From Alphaproteobacteria bacterium (GTDB taxonomy: Bacteria > Pseudomonadota > Alphaproteobacteria > Acetobacterales > Acetobacteraceae), in contig JAPLOI010000071.1 of NCBI GenBank assembly GCA_026400815.1, positions 1 through 64,000 on the forward strand: a DNA stretch of 64,000 nucleotides, read 5' to 3'. Position numbers and translations under genes: made by a program. The notes beneath the pieces were generated by a model, which saw only the letters and a program-made list of their open reading frames with translations, searched no databases and was not told the DNA's origin. Below are positions 17,156-26,117 of this stretch, piece by piece; position 1 is the first letter of the stretch; the number at the start of each line of letters is the position of its first letter.

Positions 17156-17222
17156 CTGTCGCGGATTGCCGCCGCCGCATGCGGGGGGTTAGGCTCCCTG
17201 CAAAGCGACAGGGAGACTGGGC

Positions 17223-18734
17223 ATGCGGCGGTTGATGCTACTTTCGTGCGTGGCGGTGGCGCTTGGTGCGGGCTCTGCCTGGGCGCAGTCTTCCAGCGTA
17301 TTGCGGCTGGGGCAGCAGGATGAGCCGGATGCGCTGGACCCCGCGCGCAGCGGCACGTTTGCCGCCCGCATTCCGTTCATGGCGCTGTGCGACAAGCTGT
17401 GGGATTTGCAGCCAGACCTGTCGTTCAAGCCGCAGCTGGCGACCGCATGGAAGTGGTCTGACGACAACCGGGCGCTGACGATCACGCTGCGCGAGGGCGT
17501 GACCCTGCACGACGGCACGCCGATGACGGCGGAGGTGGTGCGCGCCAACCTGGAACGCTATCGCACCGCGGCGGAAAGCAACCGCAAGGGCGAGCTGCGC
17601 AGCGTGAGCGCCATCGAGGTGGTGGATGCGAAAACGGTGCGGCTGGTGCTGTCCGCCCCGTTCGCGCCGCTGCTGGCAGCGTTGTCGGACCGGGCGGGGA
17701 TGATTGCCTCGCCGGCGGTGTTCCAGCGGCTGGGCGCGGATTTCTTCAAGGAGCCGGTGTGCTCCGGCCCGTTCAAGTTCGTGGAACGGGTGGCGCAGGA
17801 CCGGATCGTGCTGGAGAAATTCCCGGGCTACTGGGATGCGGGAAACATCAAGATCGACCGGATCGTGTTCCGGATGATGCCGGATACCACGGTGCGGCTG
17901 GTGAATTTGCAATCGGGCCAGATCGACATGCTGCAGGACCTGGCGCCGGCGGATGCGGGCAAGGTGCGGGCGGATGCGAAGCTGCGGCTGGTGACGACGC
18001 CGGGGCTAGGCTACGCGGCGATTGCGTTCAACCTGGCGAACGGGGCGGCTTCGGACAACCCGATGGGGCGCAACCCGAAGGTGCGCGCGGCGTTCGAGGC
18101 GGCGATCGACCGCAACGTGATCAACCAGGTGGCGCTGGAAGGCTTGTTCGTGCCGAACAACCAGACGGAGCTGCCGACCAGCCCCTACAACAACAAGGCG
18201 CTCCCAGTGCCGGGGCGCGACGTGGCCAAGGCGCGGGCGCTGCTGAAGGAAGCCGGCGTGGAGAAGCCGGTGTTCGAGCTGATGGTGGTGAACACGCCGC
18301 GCGACCGGCAGGTGGCGGAGATCGTGCAGTCCATGGCCAATGAGGCCGGGTTCGATGTGCGGGTGCGCGCGGGCGAGGTGAATTCCAACATCGCCGCCAT
18401 GGGGCGCGGGGAATACCAGGGGCATATCAACAACTGGTCTGGCCGGGCCGATCCGGACCTGAACATCTCCATCTTCATCGGGGCGGATAGTTTCCAGAAC
18501 TGGGGCAAGTACAACAGCCCGGTCTTCGAGGCGGCGATGGGCCGCGCGCGGGCGGAAACGGATCCGGCGAAGCGGGCGGCGGTGTACCAGGAGGTGACGA
18601 AGATCTACCTGGAGGATCGGCCGATGCTGAACCTGTACAACCTGACCTGGCTGTTCGCGCATTCGTCGCGGGTGAGCGGTTTCGTTCCGGTGCCGGACGG
18701 GCTGATCCGGTTCCAGGGCATGAAGCTAGATTGA
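17223..18734 (+). CDS. Family 5 (peptide/nickel-type) ABC solute-binding protein, copy 1
   Basis: A 503-residue exported binding protein with a signal peptide cleaved near AWA-QS (about residue 22) and no lipobox Cys. Family blocks are ALDPARSGTF, ATAWKWSDDNRALTITLREGVTLHDG near residue 75 and VCSGPFKFVERV. It ends 10 bases before a close paralogue. No permease or ATPase gene accompanies either, so transport partners must be elsewhere. The following sugar-alcohol-type genes suggest the ligand may be a polyol or related compound rather than a peptide, which is an inference from neighbours only. Confidence 0.9.
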   Translation: MRRLMLLSCVAVALGAGSAWAQSSSVLRLGQQDEPDALDPARSGTFAARIPFMALCDKLWDLQPDLSFKPQLATAWKWSDDNRALTITLREGVTLHDGTPMTAEVVRANLERYRTAAESNRKGELRSVSAIEVVDAKTVRLVLSAPFAPLLAALSDRAGMIASPAVFQRLGADFFKEPVCSGPFKFVERVAQDRIVLEKFPGYWDAGNIKIDRIVFRMMPDTTVRLVNLQSGQIDMLQDLAPADAGKVRADAKLRLVTTPGLGYAAIAFNLANGAASDNPMGRNPKVRAAFEAAIDRNVINQVALEGLFVPNNQTELPTSPYNNKALPVPGRDVAKARALLKEAGVEKPVFELMVVNTPRDRQVAEIVQSMANEAGFDVRVRAGEVNSNIAAMGRGEYQGHINNWSGRADPDLNISIFIGADSFQNWGKYNSPVFEAAMGRARAETDPAKRAAVYQEVTKIYLEDRPMLNLYNLTWLFAHSSRVSGFVPVPDGLIRFQGMKLD

Positions 18735-18744
18735 GGGGAACATC

Positions 18745-20259
18745 ATGAACCGCATCTTCGCCGCCGCGATCGCCCTGCCCTTCCTGGCGCTGCCGCTGGC
18801 GGCGGGGGCGCAACCCACCAGCGTGCTGCGCATCGGCCAGCAGGAGGAGCCGGACCAGCTGGACCCCGCCCGCGGCGGCACGTTCGGCGGGCGGTTCGCC
18901 TTCACCGCCATGTGCGACAAGCTGTGGGATTTGGCACCGGATCTGTCGTTCCGGCCGCAGCTGGCAACTGCGTGGAAGTGGTCTGACGACAACCGGGCGC
19001 TGACGATCACGCTGCGCGAGGGCGTGACCTTGCATGACGGCACGCCGATGACCGCCGAGGTGGTGCGGGCCAATCTGGAGCGGTATCGCTCGGCGCCGGA
19101 GAGCAACCGCAAGGGCGAGCTTCGCTCGGTCACCGCCGTGGAGGTGGTGGATGCCCGCACGGTGCGGCTGGTGCTGAGCCAGCCCTTCGCGCCGTTGCTG
19201 GCGGCATTGTCGGATCGGGCGGGAATGATTGCCTCCCCGGCCGTGTTCCAGCGGCTGGGGGCGGATTTCTTCAAGGAGCCGGTTTGCTCTGGCCCGTTCA
19301 AGTATGTGGAGCGGGTGGCGCAGGACCGGATCGTGATGGAGAAGTTCCCGGGCTACTGGGATGCCGCACGGGTGCATGTGGACCGGGTAGTGTTCCGCAT
19401 GATCCCGGACAGCACGATCCGGCTGGTGAACCTGCAGGCGGGGCAGCTGGACATGCTGCAGGATCTCTCGCCCTCCGACGCGGCCAAGGTGCGCGGCGAT
19501 GCCAAGCTGCGGCTGGTGACCACGCCGGGGCTGGGATACGCGGCGATCGGGATCAACACGCGGCATGGGCCGCGGGCGGAGACACCGTTCGGGCGTGATC
19601 CGCGCGTGCGCGCGGCGTTCGAGGCGGCGATTGATCGCAACGTGATCAACCAGGTGGCGCTGGAAGGCCTGTTCGTGCCGAACAACCAGACCGAGTTGCC
19701 CACGAGCCCCTATTTCAACAAAGCGCTGCCTGTGCCGGGCCGTGATGTGGCGCGCGCCAAGGCCCTGCTGAAGGAAGCCGGTCTGGAGCGGGTGGAAGTG
19801 GAACTGCAGGTGGCCAAGACGCCGCGCGACGTGCAGGTGGCGGAGATCATCCAGGCGATGGCGGCCGAGGCCGGGTTCGACGTGAAGGTGCGCAGCGGCG
19901 AGAGCGTTTCCAACATCCAGGCGATGACGCGCGGGGAGTATCAGGCGGGGATCCATAACTGGTCCGGGCGGGCCGACCCTGATCTGAACATCTCGATCTA
20001 TATCGCCGCCGACAGTTTCCAGAACTGGGGCAAATACAACAGCCCGGCCTTCGAGATGGCGCTGGGGAAGGCGCGGGCAGAAACCGATCCGATGCGGCGC
20101 GCGGCGGCGTATCAGGAGGTGACCACGATCTACAACACCGACAAGCCGATGATCCCGCTGTACAACACGACCTGGCTGTTCGCGATGGCGTCGCGGGTGT
20201 CCGGCTTCGTGGCGGTGCCGGATGGGTTGATCCGCATCCAGGGCATGAAGGTGGAATAG
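18745..20259 (+). CDS. Family 5 ABC solute-binding protein, copy 2
   Basis: A 504-residue tandem paralogue of the preceding gene, alike over the whole length and identical in DNA over at least one 57-base stretch (18973-19029 against 17448-17504). Signal peptide cleavage is predicted near LAAGAQ. AGGGGAA precedes the ATG. It differs in the region around residue 275 (INTRHGPRAETPFG against FNLANGAASDNPMG) and near 360, which may alter ligand choice. GTG of the next gene begins two bases after its stop. Confidence 0.9.
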   Translation: MNRIFAAAIALPFLALPLAAGAQPTSVLRIGQQEEPDQLDPARGGTFGGRFAFTAMCDKLWDLAPDLSFRPQLATAWKWSDDNRALTITLREGVTLHDGTPMTAEVVRANLERYRSAPESNRKGELRSVTAVEVVDARTVRLVLSQPFAPLLAALSDRAGMIASPAVFQRLGADFFKEPVCSGPFKYVERVAQDRIVMEKFPGYWDAARVHVDRVVFRMIPDSTIRLVNLQAGQLDMLQDLSPSDAAKVRGDAKLRLVTTPGLGYAAIGINTRHGPRAETPFGRDPRVRAAFEAAIDRNVINQVALEGLFVPNNQTELPTSPYFNKALPVPGRDVARAKALLKEAGLERVEVELQVAKTPRDVQVAEIIQAMAAEAGFDVKVRSGESVSNIQAMTRGEYQAGIHNWSGRADPDLNISIYIAADSFQNWGKYNSPAFEMALGKARAETDPMRRAAAYQEVTTIYNTDKPMIPLYNTTWLFAMASRVSGFVAVPDGLIRIQGMKVE

Positions 20260-20260
20260 C

Positions 20261-21196
20261 GTGGCGGTGTTCCGGCTGGGATTGGCGGGCGGCGGGCGGA
20301 TGGGGCGGTTCCATATGGAATCGCTCCTCGCCGACGGGGATGTGCGGGTGGTTTCGGTGGCGGAACCCTCCGCGGCGGCGCGGGCGGAGATCGAGGGACC
20401 CGGCGTTGCCGTGCACGCCACGATCGGCGCGATGCTGGATGCCGCCAAAAGTCCAGGGGGCGGCATCGATGGCGTGCTGGTGGCGGTGCCGAGCCCGCTG
20501 CATGTGGGCGTGGTGCGGGAGATCGCCGACCGCGGCCTGCCGATATTGTGCGAGAAGCCCTGCGGGGTGACGGCGGCGATGGCGCAGGAAGCGCTGGGGA
20601 TTGCCGAGGCGGCGGGCGTGGTGCTGCAGATCGCCTATTGGCGGCGCTTCGTGCCTTCGTTGCAGGCGCTGCGGGCGAGGATCGCTTCGGGGGCGCTGGG
20701 CGGGCTGTATCACCTGGATGCGCAGCAATGGGATGGGGCGCCACCGGCGGCGGCGTTCCGCGCGACCTCCGGCGGCGTTTACGTGGACATGATGGTGCAC
20801 GAGCTGGACCAGATCCGCTGGCTCTCCGGCCAGGACTACGTGGAGGTGCGCGCGCTGGCCTCCCGCGTGGAGGAGGAGCCGGTGGCAGGGGATGCGGAAT
20901 GCGCCACCGCGCTGTTCCGGCTTTCCGGTGGCACCACGGCGACAGCGACGGCGGGGCGGCGCTATCCCGGTGGGGATTCCATTCGCGTGATGGCCTATGG
21001 CACGCGCGATGCGGCCGATCTGCTGGTGCATCGGCCAAGCGAGGGGGTGGACGTGATCCCGGAGGCGTTGCGGCGCCAGGCGGCCGGGTTCGCGGCACGG
21101 GTGGGAGGTGCCGAGGGCACTGGCGGGGCGACGGCTTCGGATGCGGTGGCGGCGTTGGCGGCGGCGGAAGCGGCCACCCCTGCCCTTTCAGGATAG
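20261..21196 (+). CDS. Gfo/Idh/MocA family oxidoreductase (inositol dehydrogenase-like)
   Basis: A 311-residue NAD(P)-dependent dehydrogenase with N-terminal Rossmann motif LAGGGRMGRFHMESL and the catalytic-loop motif CEKPCG near residue 95, then a GFO_IDH_MocA C-terminal domain (VYVDMMVHELDQIRWL). It starts at GTG. The next gene is IolE-like, so oxidation of myo-inositol or another cyclitol to an inosose is a sensible role, but the assignment rests on context. It is the third gene of a tightly packed four-gene unit. Confidence 0.85.
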   Translation: MAVFRLGLAGGGRMGRFHMESLLADGDVRVVSVAEPSAAARAEIEGPGVAVHATIGAMLDAAKSPGGGIDGVLVAVPSPLHVGVVREIADRGLPILCEKPCGVTAAMAQEALGIAEAAGVVLQIAYWRRFVPSLQALRARIASGALGGLYHLDAQQWDGAPPAAAFRATSGGVYVDMMVHELDQIRWLSGQDYVEVRALASRVEEEPVAGDAECATALFRLSGGTTATATAGRRYPGGDSIRVMAYGTRDAADLLVHRPSEGVDVIPEALRRQAAGFAARVGGAEGTGGATASDAVAALAAAEAATPALSG

Positions 21197-22111
21197 ATGA
21201 TGATGCAGTCTGGCACCGTGCGGATCGGGATCAATCCGATCACCTGGACGAATGACGACATGCCGGAGCTGGGCGGGGATATCTCGCTCGACACCTGCCT
21301 CGCCGAGACCAAGCAGGCCGGCTATGCCGGCACGGAGATGGGCGGGCGCTTCCCCAAGACGGCGGCAGAGCTGCGGCCGGTGCTGGCGGGGCATGGGCTG
21401 GAGCTGGTCTCCGGCTGGTTCGACGGGCGCATCCTGGAGCGGGAGCTGGAGGCGGAGTGGGACGCGATCCTGCCGCACCTCACCCTGCTGCGCGACATGG
21501 GCTGCCGGCACGTGGTGTATGCCGACGTGACCGGGGGGAAGCACGGCGACATCGCCCGCAAGCTGTCGGACCGGCCGAAGTTGGCGGATGAGGACTGGGC
21601 CAGCTATGGCCGCAAGGTGACGCAGCTTGCGGAGCGGATGGCCGGGTTCGGGGTGGGCATGGCGTTCCATCACCACATGGGCACGATCGTGCAGACCGGT
21701 GCCGAGATCGATGCCCTGATGCGCCACACCGGAGAGGCGGCGGGGCTGCTGTTCGACAGCGGGCATTGCCTGTTTGCCGGGGCTGATCCACTGACGGTGC
21801 TGCTGCGCCATGTCGGCCGCGTGGTGCACGTGCACTGCAAGGATGTGCGTCCGGCGGTGATGGACAAGGCGCTGGGCTTCGACTGGAGCTTCATGCACTC
21901 GGTGCTGAAGGGCGTGTACACCGTGCCCGGCGACGGGTGCGTCGAGTTCATGCCGCTGCTGGAAACACTGCTTGGGGCCGGCTACGGCGGCTGGCTGGTG
22001 GTGGAGGCGGAGCAGGACCCGCGCATCGCGCACCCGCTGACCTATGCGCGGATGGGGTTCGGGTACCTGGCATCGGCGGCGGAGGAGGCGGGGTTCGAGG
22101 TGGAGGAGTAG
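21197..22111 (+). CDS. iolE: IolE-like myo-inosose-2 dehydratase
   Basis: About 300 residues, a xylose-isomerase-like TIM barrel. The N-terminus GINPITWTNDDMPELGGDIS is highly characteristic of IolE, which dehydrates 2-keto-myo-inositol to a trihydroxycyclohexanedione. Metal-site stretches are GLLFDSGH, VHVHCKDV and VVEAEQDP. Three consecutive ATG codons follow the previous stop (21197, 21200, 21203); the last has the best spacing from AGGA. Other iol genes are not in the window. The two-arm repeat R4 starts after the TAG. Confidence 0.85.
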   Translation: MMMQSGTVRIGINPITWTNDDMPELGGDISLDTCLAETKQAGYAGTEMGGRFPKTAAELRPVLAGHGLELVSGWFDGRILERELEAEWDAILPHLTLLRDMGCRHVVYADVTGGKHGDIARKLSDRPKLADEDWASYGRKVTQLAERMAGFGVGMAFHHHMGTIVQTGAEIDALMRHTGEAAGLLFDSGHCLFAGADPLTVLLRHVGRVVHVHCKDVRPAVMDKALGFDWSFMHSVLKGVYTVPGDGCVEFMPLLETLLGAGYGGWLVVEAEQDPRIAHPLTYARMGFGYLASAAEEAGFEVEE

Positions 22112-22240
22112 GAAGAAACGGGTTCTTTTTGAAAAAAGAACCAGAAAACTTTCATCCGCTTGGTGACAAGGGAATATCCCGCCCGCAAGCGGATGAAAGT
22201 CTATTTTGCCTCTTTTTCTTCAGAAAACGAAGATTCTTCC
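22112..22240. repeat. AT-rich two-arm hairpin repeat, copy R4
   Basis: Lies between two convergent genes. Arm A is GGTTCTTTTT (22121-22130) with AAAAAGAACC. The central stem is perfect over 15 bp: ACTTTCATCCGCTTG (22148-22162) against CAAGCGGATGAAAGT (22186-22200), with a small GGGA-ATA-TCCC dyad inside. Arm B is decayed (CTCTTTTTC-TTCA-GAAAACGAAG). Confidence 0.85.
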
Positions 22241-23296
22241 CTACAGCCCCAAGCGGTAAAACCGGTTCGCCGCCCCGAAGAACAGGTCGTTCTTCTCGCT
22301 CGCGCTGGCACCCTTCGCCAGGATTTTGCAGGCGTTCCAGAACACCTGGTACGAGTAGCTGCCCTTATCCACCGGGAAGTTGCTCTCGAACATCGAACGC
22401 GACGGCCCGAAGGCTTCGATGCAGGTGTCCATCCAGGGCTTCCAGGCGGCGGCGAGGGTTTCGCTGGAGGGCGGCTCCGCCTTATCGTGGAAGTCGTAGC
22501 CGTTGATGCGCATGCCGATGCCGCCGACCTTCACCATCACGTTCGGGCACTTGGCCAGTTCGCGGATGTTGGCGGCCCAGCCGGGCAAGATCTCGTCGCG
22601 CTTGCCGGCCCAGCGGCCGATGCCGAGCGGGCCGCCGCAATGGTTCAGCACGATGCCGGTATCGGGGAAGGCGCGGGCGAGGTCGATGATCTCCGGCAGC
22701 TGCGGGTGGTAGAGCCAGGCTTCGAAGCTGAGGCGCAGCTTGGCCAGCTTGGCGAAGCCTTCGCGGAACTTCGCATCCATCAGCAGGCCGGGCGGCGCGG
22801 GGTTGCCGGGGTTGTTGAGCAGGGGGTCGTCGTCGAACGCCACGATGTGGCGGATGCCGCGGAAGCGGCCGTTGCCGGCCTGGATATGGGCCTCCAGCAC
22901 CTCCTGCACCGCTGCCCCAAGGGTGAGGCTGGCGTGGCTGACGATACCAGCGTTGACCTGGGTCTTGTCGCCATACACGCCGCTGGCGGACATGGAAGCG
23001 ACGCCGTTGGCGAATTCGGTCTCACCGATCGGCTTCATCCCCTCCGGCCCTGTGGCGCGGTGGAAGGCGCGGCACTGGATGAAGACGGTGGCCTTGATGT
23101 TGTGGCCGGAATTCGTATCCGCCAGCAGATCGGGCAGCATGTATTGCCAGGACGGGCGATCCCAGAGGTGGTGGTGCGGGTCGATGATCGGCAGGTCCGG
23201 CTCCAGGATCGGCTCCTGGCGGCGGGCGAGCCAGTCGGCGCGCGGCATGAGGTAGGCGGCGTTCTGCGCGGCGGTCGGCGGTGGGGTGGCGCTCAT
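22241..23296 (-). CDS. Amidohydrolase family 2 protein
   Basis: A 351-residue TIM-barrel metal hydrolase. The N-terminal metal motif is IIDPHHHLWDRP near residue 37; LNHCGGPLG carries a barrel His, and FESNFPVDK near residue 305 carries the catalytic Asp region. The family includes lactonases and decarboxylases such as 2-pyrone-4,6-dicarboxylate hydrolase. ATG 23296 is preceded by GGGAG; the extra 200 residues available upstream overlap two other genes and are rejected. It follows a lipocalin-like protein and a serine hydrolase on the same strand. Confidence 0.9.
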   Translation of the reverse strand: MSATPPPTAAQNAAYLMPRADWLARRQEPILEPDLPIIDPHHHLWDRPSWQYMLPDLLADTNSGHNIKATVFIQCRAFHRATGPEGMKPIGETEFANGVASMSASGVYGDKTQVNAGIVSHASLTLGAAVQEVLEAHIQAGNGRFRGIRHIVAFDDDPLLNNPGNPAPPGLLMDAKFREGFAKLAKLRLSFEAWLYHPQLPEIIDLARAFPDTGIVLNHCGGPLGIGRWAGKRDEILPGWAANIRELAKCPNVMVKVGGIGMRINGYDFHDKAEPPSSETLAAAWKPWMDTCIEAFGPSRSMFESNFPVDKGSYSYQVFWNACKILAKGASASEKNDLFFGAANRFYRLGL

Positions 23297-23313
23297 CGTT
23301 TCTCTCCCTTTGT

Positions 23314-23739
23314 TCAAGGAGTTTCGGGAACAAGCCGCTCCCATGCAAGTTCGCGGTGGATTTCGCGGCCGTCGATCACGCGGGCCGGGGGGCGCAGGAA
23401 CATGCGGCCGGCTTTGAAGCGGGCGGCGCGGATCTGGTTGGTGCCCAGCCAGTCCGGCGTGTCCGCGCCATCCACCACGGTGTGCAGCGTGGCGCCGTCG
23501 AAGGTGTAGGCGCCCATGTAGGAGCGATAGGCGCGGGTCTGGCCGGCGGGCAGCTCCGGCCGACCGTCGCACAGCACGGCGAGCATGCGGCCCTCGGCGG
23601 TGAGGGTCACGATGCCCAGCGAGACGGGGCCGTAGTTTTCCGGCACCTCGGTGCCGTCGGCGGTCCAGGCGCGGGTGAAAACCAGGCGCCAATGTCCTAC
23701 GATACTGGGGCCGATGATCCGGGGGTCCTGGGCGGCCAT
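23314..23739 (-). CDS. Lipocalin-like domain protein
   Basis: A 141-residue protein resembling the Lipocalin_5 group: GHWRLVFTRAW at the start of the barrel, then NYGPVSLGIVTLTAEGRMLAVL and YRSYMGAYTFDGATLHTVVD. These small beta-rich proteins are often encoded beside enzymes acting on small aromatic or hydroxy acids, but their function is unproved. ATG 23739 overlaps the stop of the upstream serine hydrolase by one base (TGATG), indicating coupling. Confidence 0.75.
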   Translation of the reverse strand: MAAQDPRIIGPSIVGHWRLVFTRAWTADGTEVPENYGPVSLGIVTLTAEGRMLAVLCDGRPELPAGQTRAYRSYMGAYTFDGATLHTVVDGADTPDWLGTNQIRAARFKAGRMFLRPPARVIDGREIHRELAWERLVPETP

Positions 23740-24959
23740 CAGAGCGCTGCCACCGTGTCGGCAATATCCTGCATCCACTCACTCCTTGCGCCGCGGCGGT
23801 TGACGGTGCCGCTATAGTAGAACCCGTTGGCGGGATCGTAGAGCATCTTGGCCCCCCAGGCGCCGGAATGGCCATAGAGAAAGCGCCCGCCCGGGCTGCG
23901 GAAGCCGAGCACGCCATGGGCGACGGCGGCGTAGTTCTTCAGGCCCGCGGGCGTGCCGAAGCGGATCATCTCGGCCAGGGTTTCGCGGCGCTGGAACAGG
24001 CGGCCATCCAGCAGGCCGATCAGGAAGCGGTTGAGATCCGCCGCGGTGCCGATCACGCCGCCGCCGCCCCAATCGTTCGACAGGCTCATGCCCATGCTGA
24101 CCAGCGGGTATTTGCCGTTCCAGACATCGGCGAGATCGCGCTGCCAGGGGGTCTGGTCGAAGTCGCTGTCGGCGTCGAACCAGCTCTCCGTCATGCCGCA
24201 GGGTTCGTAGATGCGGTGCAGCAGCAGGCGGGCGAAGCTTTCGCCGTGGAGCTGTTCGGCCAGCAGCGCCAGGATGGTGAAGGCGGTGTCGGAATAGTGG
24301 AAGCCGTGGCCGGGGCGGAACAGCGCGTTGTGGCCGGCGGTGTGGGCGGAGAGGTAGAAGTTCAGCACGCCGGCATCCGGGTTCTCCGGCTGCGCGGGGT
24401 TCCACGGCTTCCAGTGCATGGTGGTGCGCAGGCCCTGGGGGATCGGCCGGCCGGCGCGATACGCCTGGTAGTGCGGCTCCAGATCCGGGAAGCGGCGGCC
24501 GGAGAGCGAATTGGGGGCGGCGCGGCCAAAATACCCGCCGGCGAGGTATTCGCCGTCGTCGCCCTGGCCGTCGCGCAGGCCACTGGTGTGCGTCAGCATC
24601 TGGCGCAGGGTGATCGCCTCGCCCCAGCTGCGGCCTTGGATGTTGTGCAGGGCGCGAACGATGTACGGCGGCAGCACGCCGGTGTCGATCAGCTTCGTGT
24701 CGATCCCGGCCGCGCCGAGCTTGCCCTGCTCCGCGGCTTGGAAGATCAGCGCCGCGGTCATCGGCTTCACGATGCTGGCGATGTGGAACTGGGTGTTCAC
24801 CTGCATCGGCTTGTCGCTGTCGTCGCGCATCCTGCCCGCGGCGGCGGCGGCACGCAGGCCGAGCGTGGGGTTCTCCACCACAACCACGGCGTTGAGGATG
24901 GCGTCCTCGCCGGTGGTGAGCAACGCGGGGACGAGGCGGTCTAGGAGGGATTGGAGCAT
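23739..24959 (-). CDS. Serine hydrolase of the beta-lactamase/esterase class
   Basis: A 406-residue protein of the class C beta-lactamase/EstB fold. The nucleophile is Ser in HIASIVKPM (SxxK) near residue 62; the tyrosine motif is HYSDT near residue 222 rather than the usual YxN, and a HSGAWG box near residue 365 replaces KTG. No signal peptide is visible. This set is common in cytoplasmic esterases and D-aminopeptidases. GGGGA precedes the start. It is first of three same-strand genes. Confidence 0.87.
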   Translation of the reverse strand: MLQSLLDRLVPALLTTGEDAILNAVVVVENPTLGLRAAAAAGRMRDDSDKPMQVNTQFHIASIVKPMTAALIFQAAEQGKLGAAGIDTKLIDTGVLPPYIVRALHNIQGRSWGEAITLRQMLTHTSGLRDGQGDDGEYLAGGYFGRAAPNSLSGRRFPDLEPHYQAYRAGRPIPQGLRTTMHWKPWNPAQPENPDAGVLNFYLSAHTAGHNALFRPGHGFHYSDTAFTILALLAEQLHGESFARLLLHRIYEPCGMTESWFDADSDFDQTPWQRDLADVWNGKYPLVSMGMSLSNDWGGGGVIGTAADLNRFLIGLLDGRLFQRRETLAEMIRFGTPAGLKNYAAVAHGVLGFRSPGGRFLYGHSGAWGAKMLYDPANGFYYSGTVNRRGARSEWMQDIADTVAAL

Positions 24960-24977
24960 GGTGATATCCCCAAGAAA

Positions 24978-25068
24978 GAAAGCGGTTCTTTTTTGAAAAA
25001 AAGAACCAAAAAACTTTTATTTATGAAAGTCTTTTTGCTTCTTTTTCTTCAGAAAAAGAAGGCCTTGC
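24978..25068. repeat. AT-rich two-arm hairpin repeat, copy R5 (minimal centre)
   Basis: Arm A begins GGTTCTTTTTT at 24984; arm B ends just before the stop of the minus-strand aminopeptidase. The centre is only ACTTT-TATTTAT-GAAAGT, so this copy shows the element without any variable insert. It tells which bases of the centre are constant: ACTTTYAT on the left and ATGAAAGT on the right. Confidence 0.85.
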
Positions 25069-26064
25069 TTACTTCCATCCACCCACTGCAAGGATGCGAT
25101 CATATAGCCGCCCAGGCGCGCGGGCGACTTCCTGCGCCATGGCCGGTTCCATGGAGGAATGCCCGCCACCCGGCACCACCACGAGGTTGGCGCGCGGCAG
25201 CAGGGCAGCGAGGTCGTAGGAATTGTCGGGCGTGCAGCAGCAATCGTAGCGGCCGACGACCATTTCCACCGGCAGGTGGGCGATGCGGGGCGCTTCATCC
25301 AGCAACTGTGTGCCCTCCACGAAGAAGTTGTGGATGGCGTAGTGGGCAAAGATGCGGCCGTAGCGGGCGCCGCGTTCCGGTTCGGCTTCGGCCAATGGGC
25401 TGTCGAAGGCCATGAAGCCGTTTTCGTAGACGTGCAGCTGGTGCGCGAAGCGGTCGGCTTCGGCGGGGTCGTTGTTCTCCAGGATGCGGCGGGCATAGGC
25501 GCGGCGCAGGTCGGCGCGTTCCTCCGGCGGCACCAGAGCGGCGAAGGCTTCCCACAGTTCGGGGAACATGGTGCGCACGCCCTGGAACCACCAATGCACA
25601 TCCTGCGGGCGAACAAGCCAGGTGCAGGTGAGGTTCACGCCCAGGCAGCGCTCCGGATGGGCCTCGGCATAGGCGATGGCGACCACGCTGCCCCAGGAGC
25701 CACCGGCCACGATCCAGCGCTCGATGCCCAGCATCTCGCGGATCGCCTCCATGTCGGCGATGGTGGCCTGCAGCGAATTGCCGGCGAGCAGGCCGGTGGG
25801 GGTGGATTGGCCGCAGCCGCGCTGGTCGAACTGCACCACGCGGAACTTGGTGGGGTCGTAGAAGCGGCGGCGGGCGGGGACGTTCGATCCGCCGGGGCCA
25901 CCGTGGCAGAGGATCACCGGCATCAGCCCGGGGTCGCCGGCATCTTCCCAGTGGATGCTATGGCCGCCATCCCGCGCCAGCATTCCGCTGGCACGGGCGG
26001 GCAGAACCGGGTGGAACGGGTCGTCGAGGCGCCTGGGCAAGGCGTGGGTGGGCAGGGGGTGCAC
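25069..26064 (-). CDS. pip: Proline iminopeptidase
   Basis: A 331-residue alpha/beta hydrolase that removes N-terminal proline from peptides. The oxyanion motif is CHGGPGGSN, then FDQRGCGQSTPTG; the nucleophile elbow is GGSWGS with Ser near residue 120, and GRYDCCCTPDNSYD and VVPGGGHSSMEP supply the acid and His. GTG 26064 has GGAG at 7 bases and gives the usual family N-terminus ending ASGMLARDGGHSIHWE. Repeat R5 abuts its stop. Confidence 0.9.
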   Translation of the reverse strand: MHPLPTHALPRRLDDPFHPVLPARASGMLARDGGHSIHWEDAGDPGLMPVILCHGGPGGSNVPARRRFYDPTKFRVVQFDQRGCGQSTPTGLLAGNSLQATIADMEAIREMLGIERWIVAGGSWGSVVAIAYAEAHPERCLGVNLTCTWLVRPQDVHWWFQGVRTMFPELWEAFAALVPPEERADLRRAYARRILENNDPAEADRFAHQLHVYENGFMAFDSPLAEAEPERGARYGRIFAHYAIHNFFVEGTQLLDEAPRIAHLPVEMVVGRYDCCCTPDNSYDLAALLPRANLVVVPGGGHSSMEPAMAQEVARAPGRLYDRILAVGGWK

Positions 26065-26117
26065 GGCGGGGCTCCGGGTGAGGGGGGCCCCGCCGCGCGC
26101 GGGGCCCCTGGCAGGCG

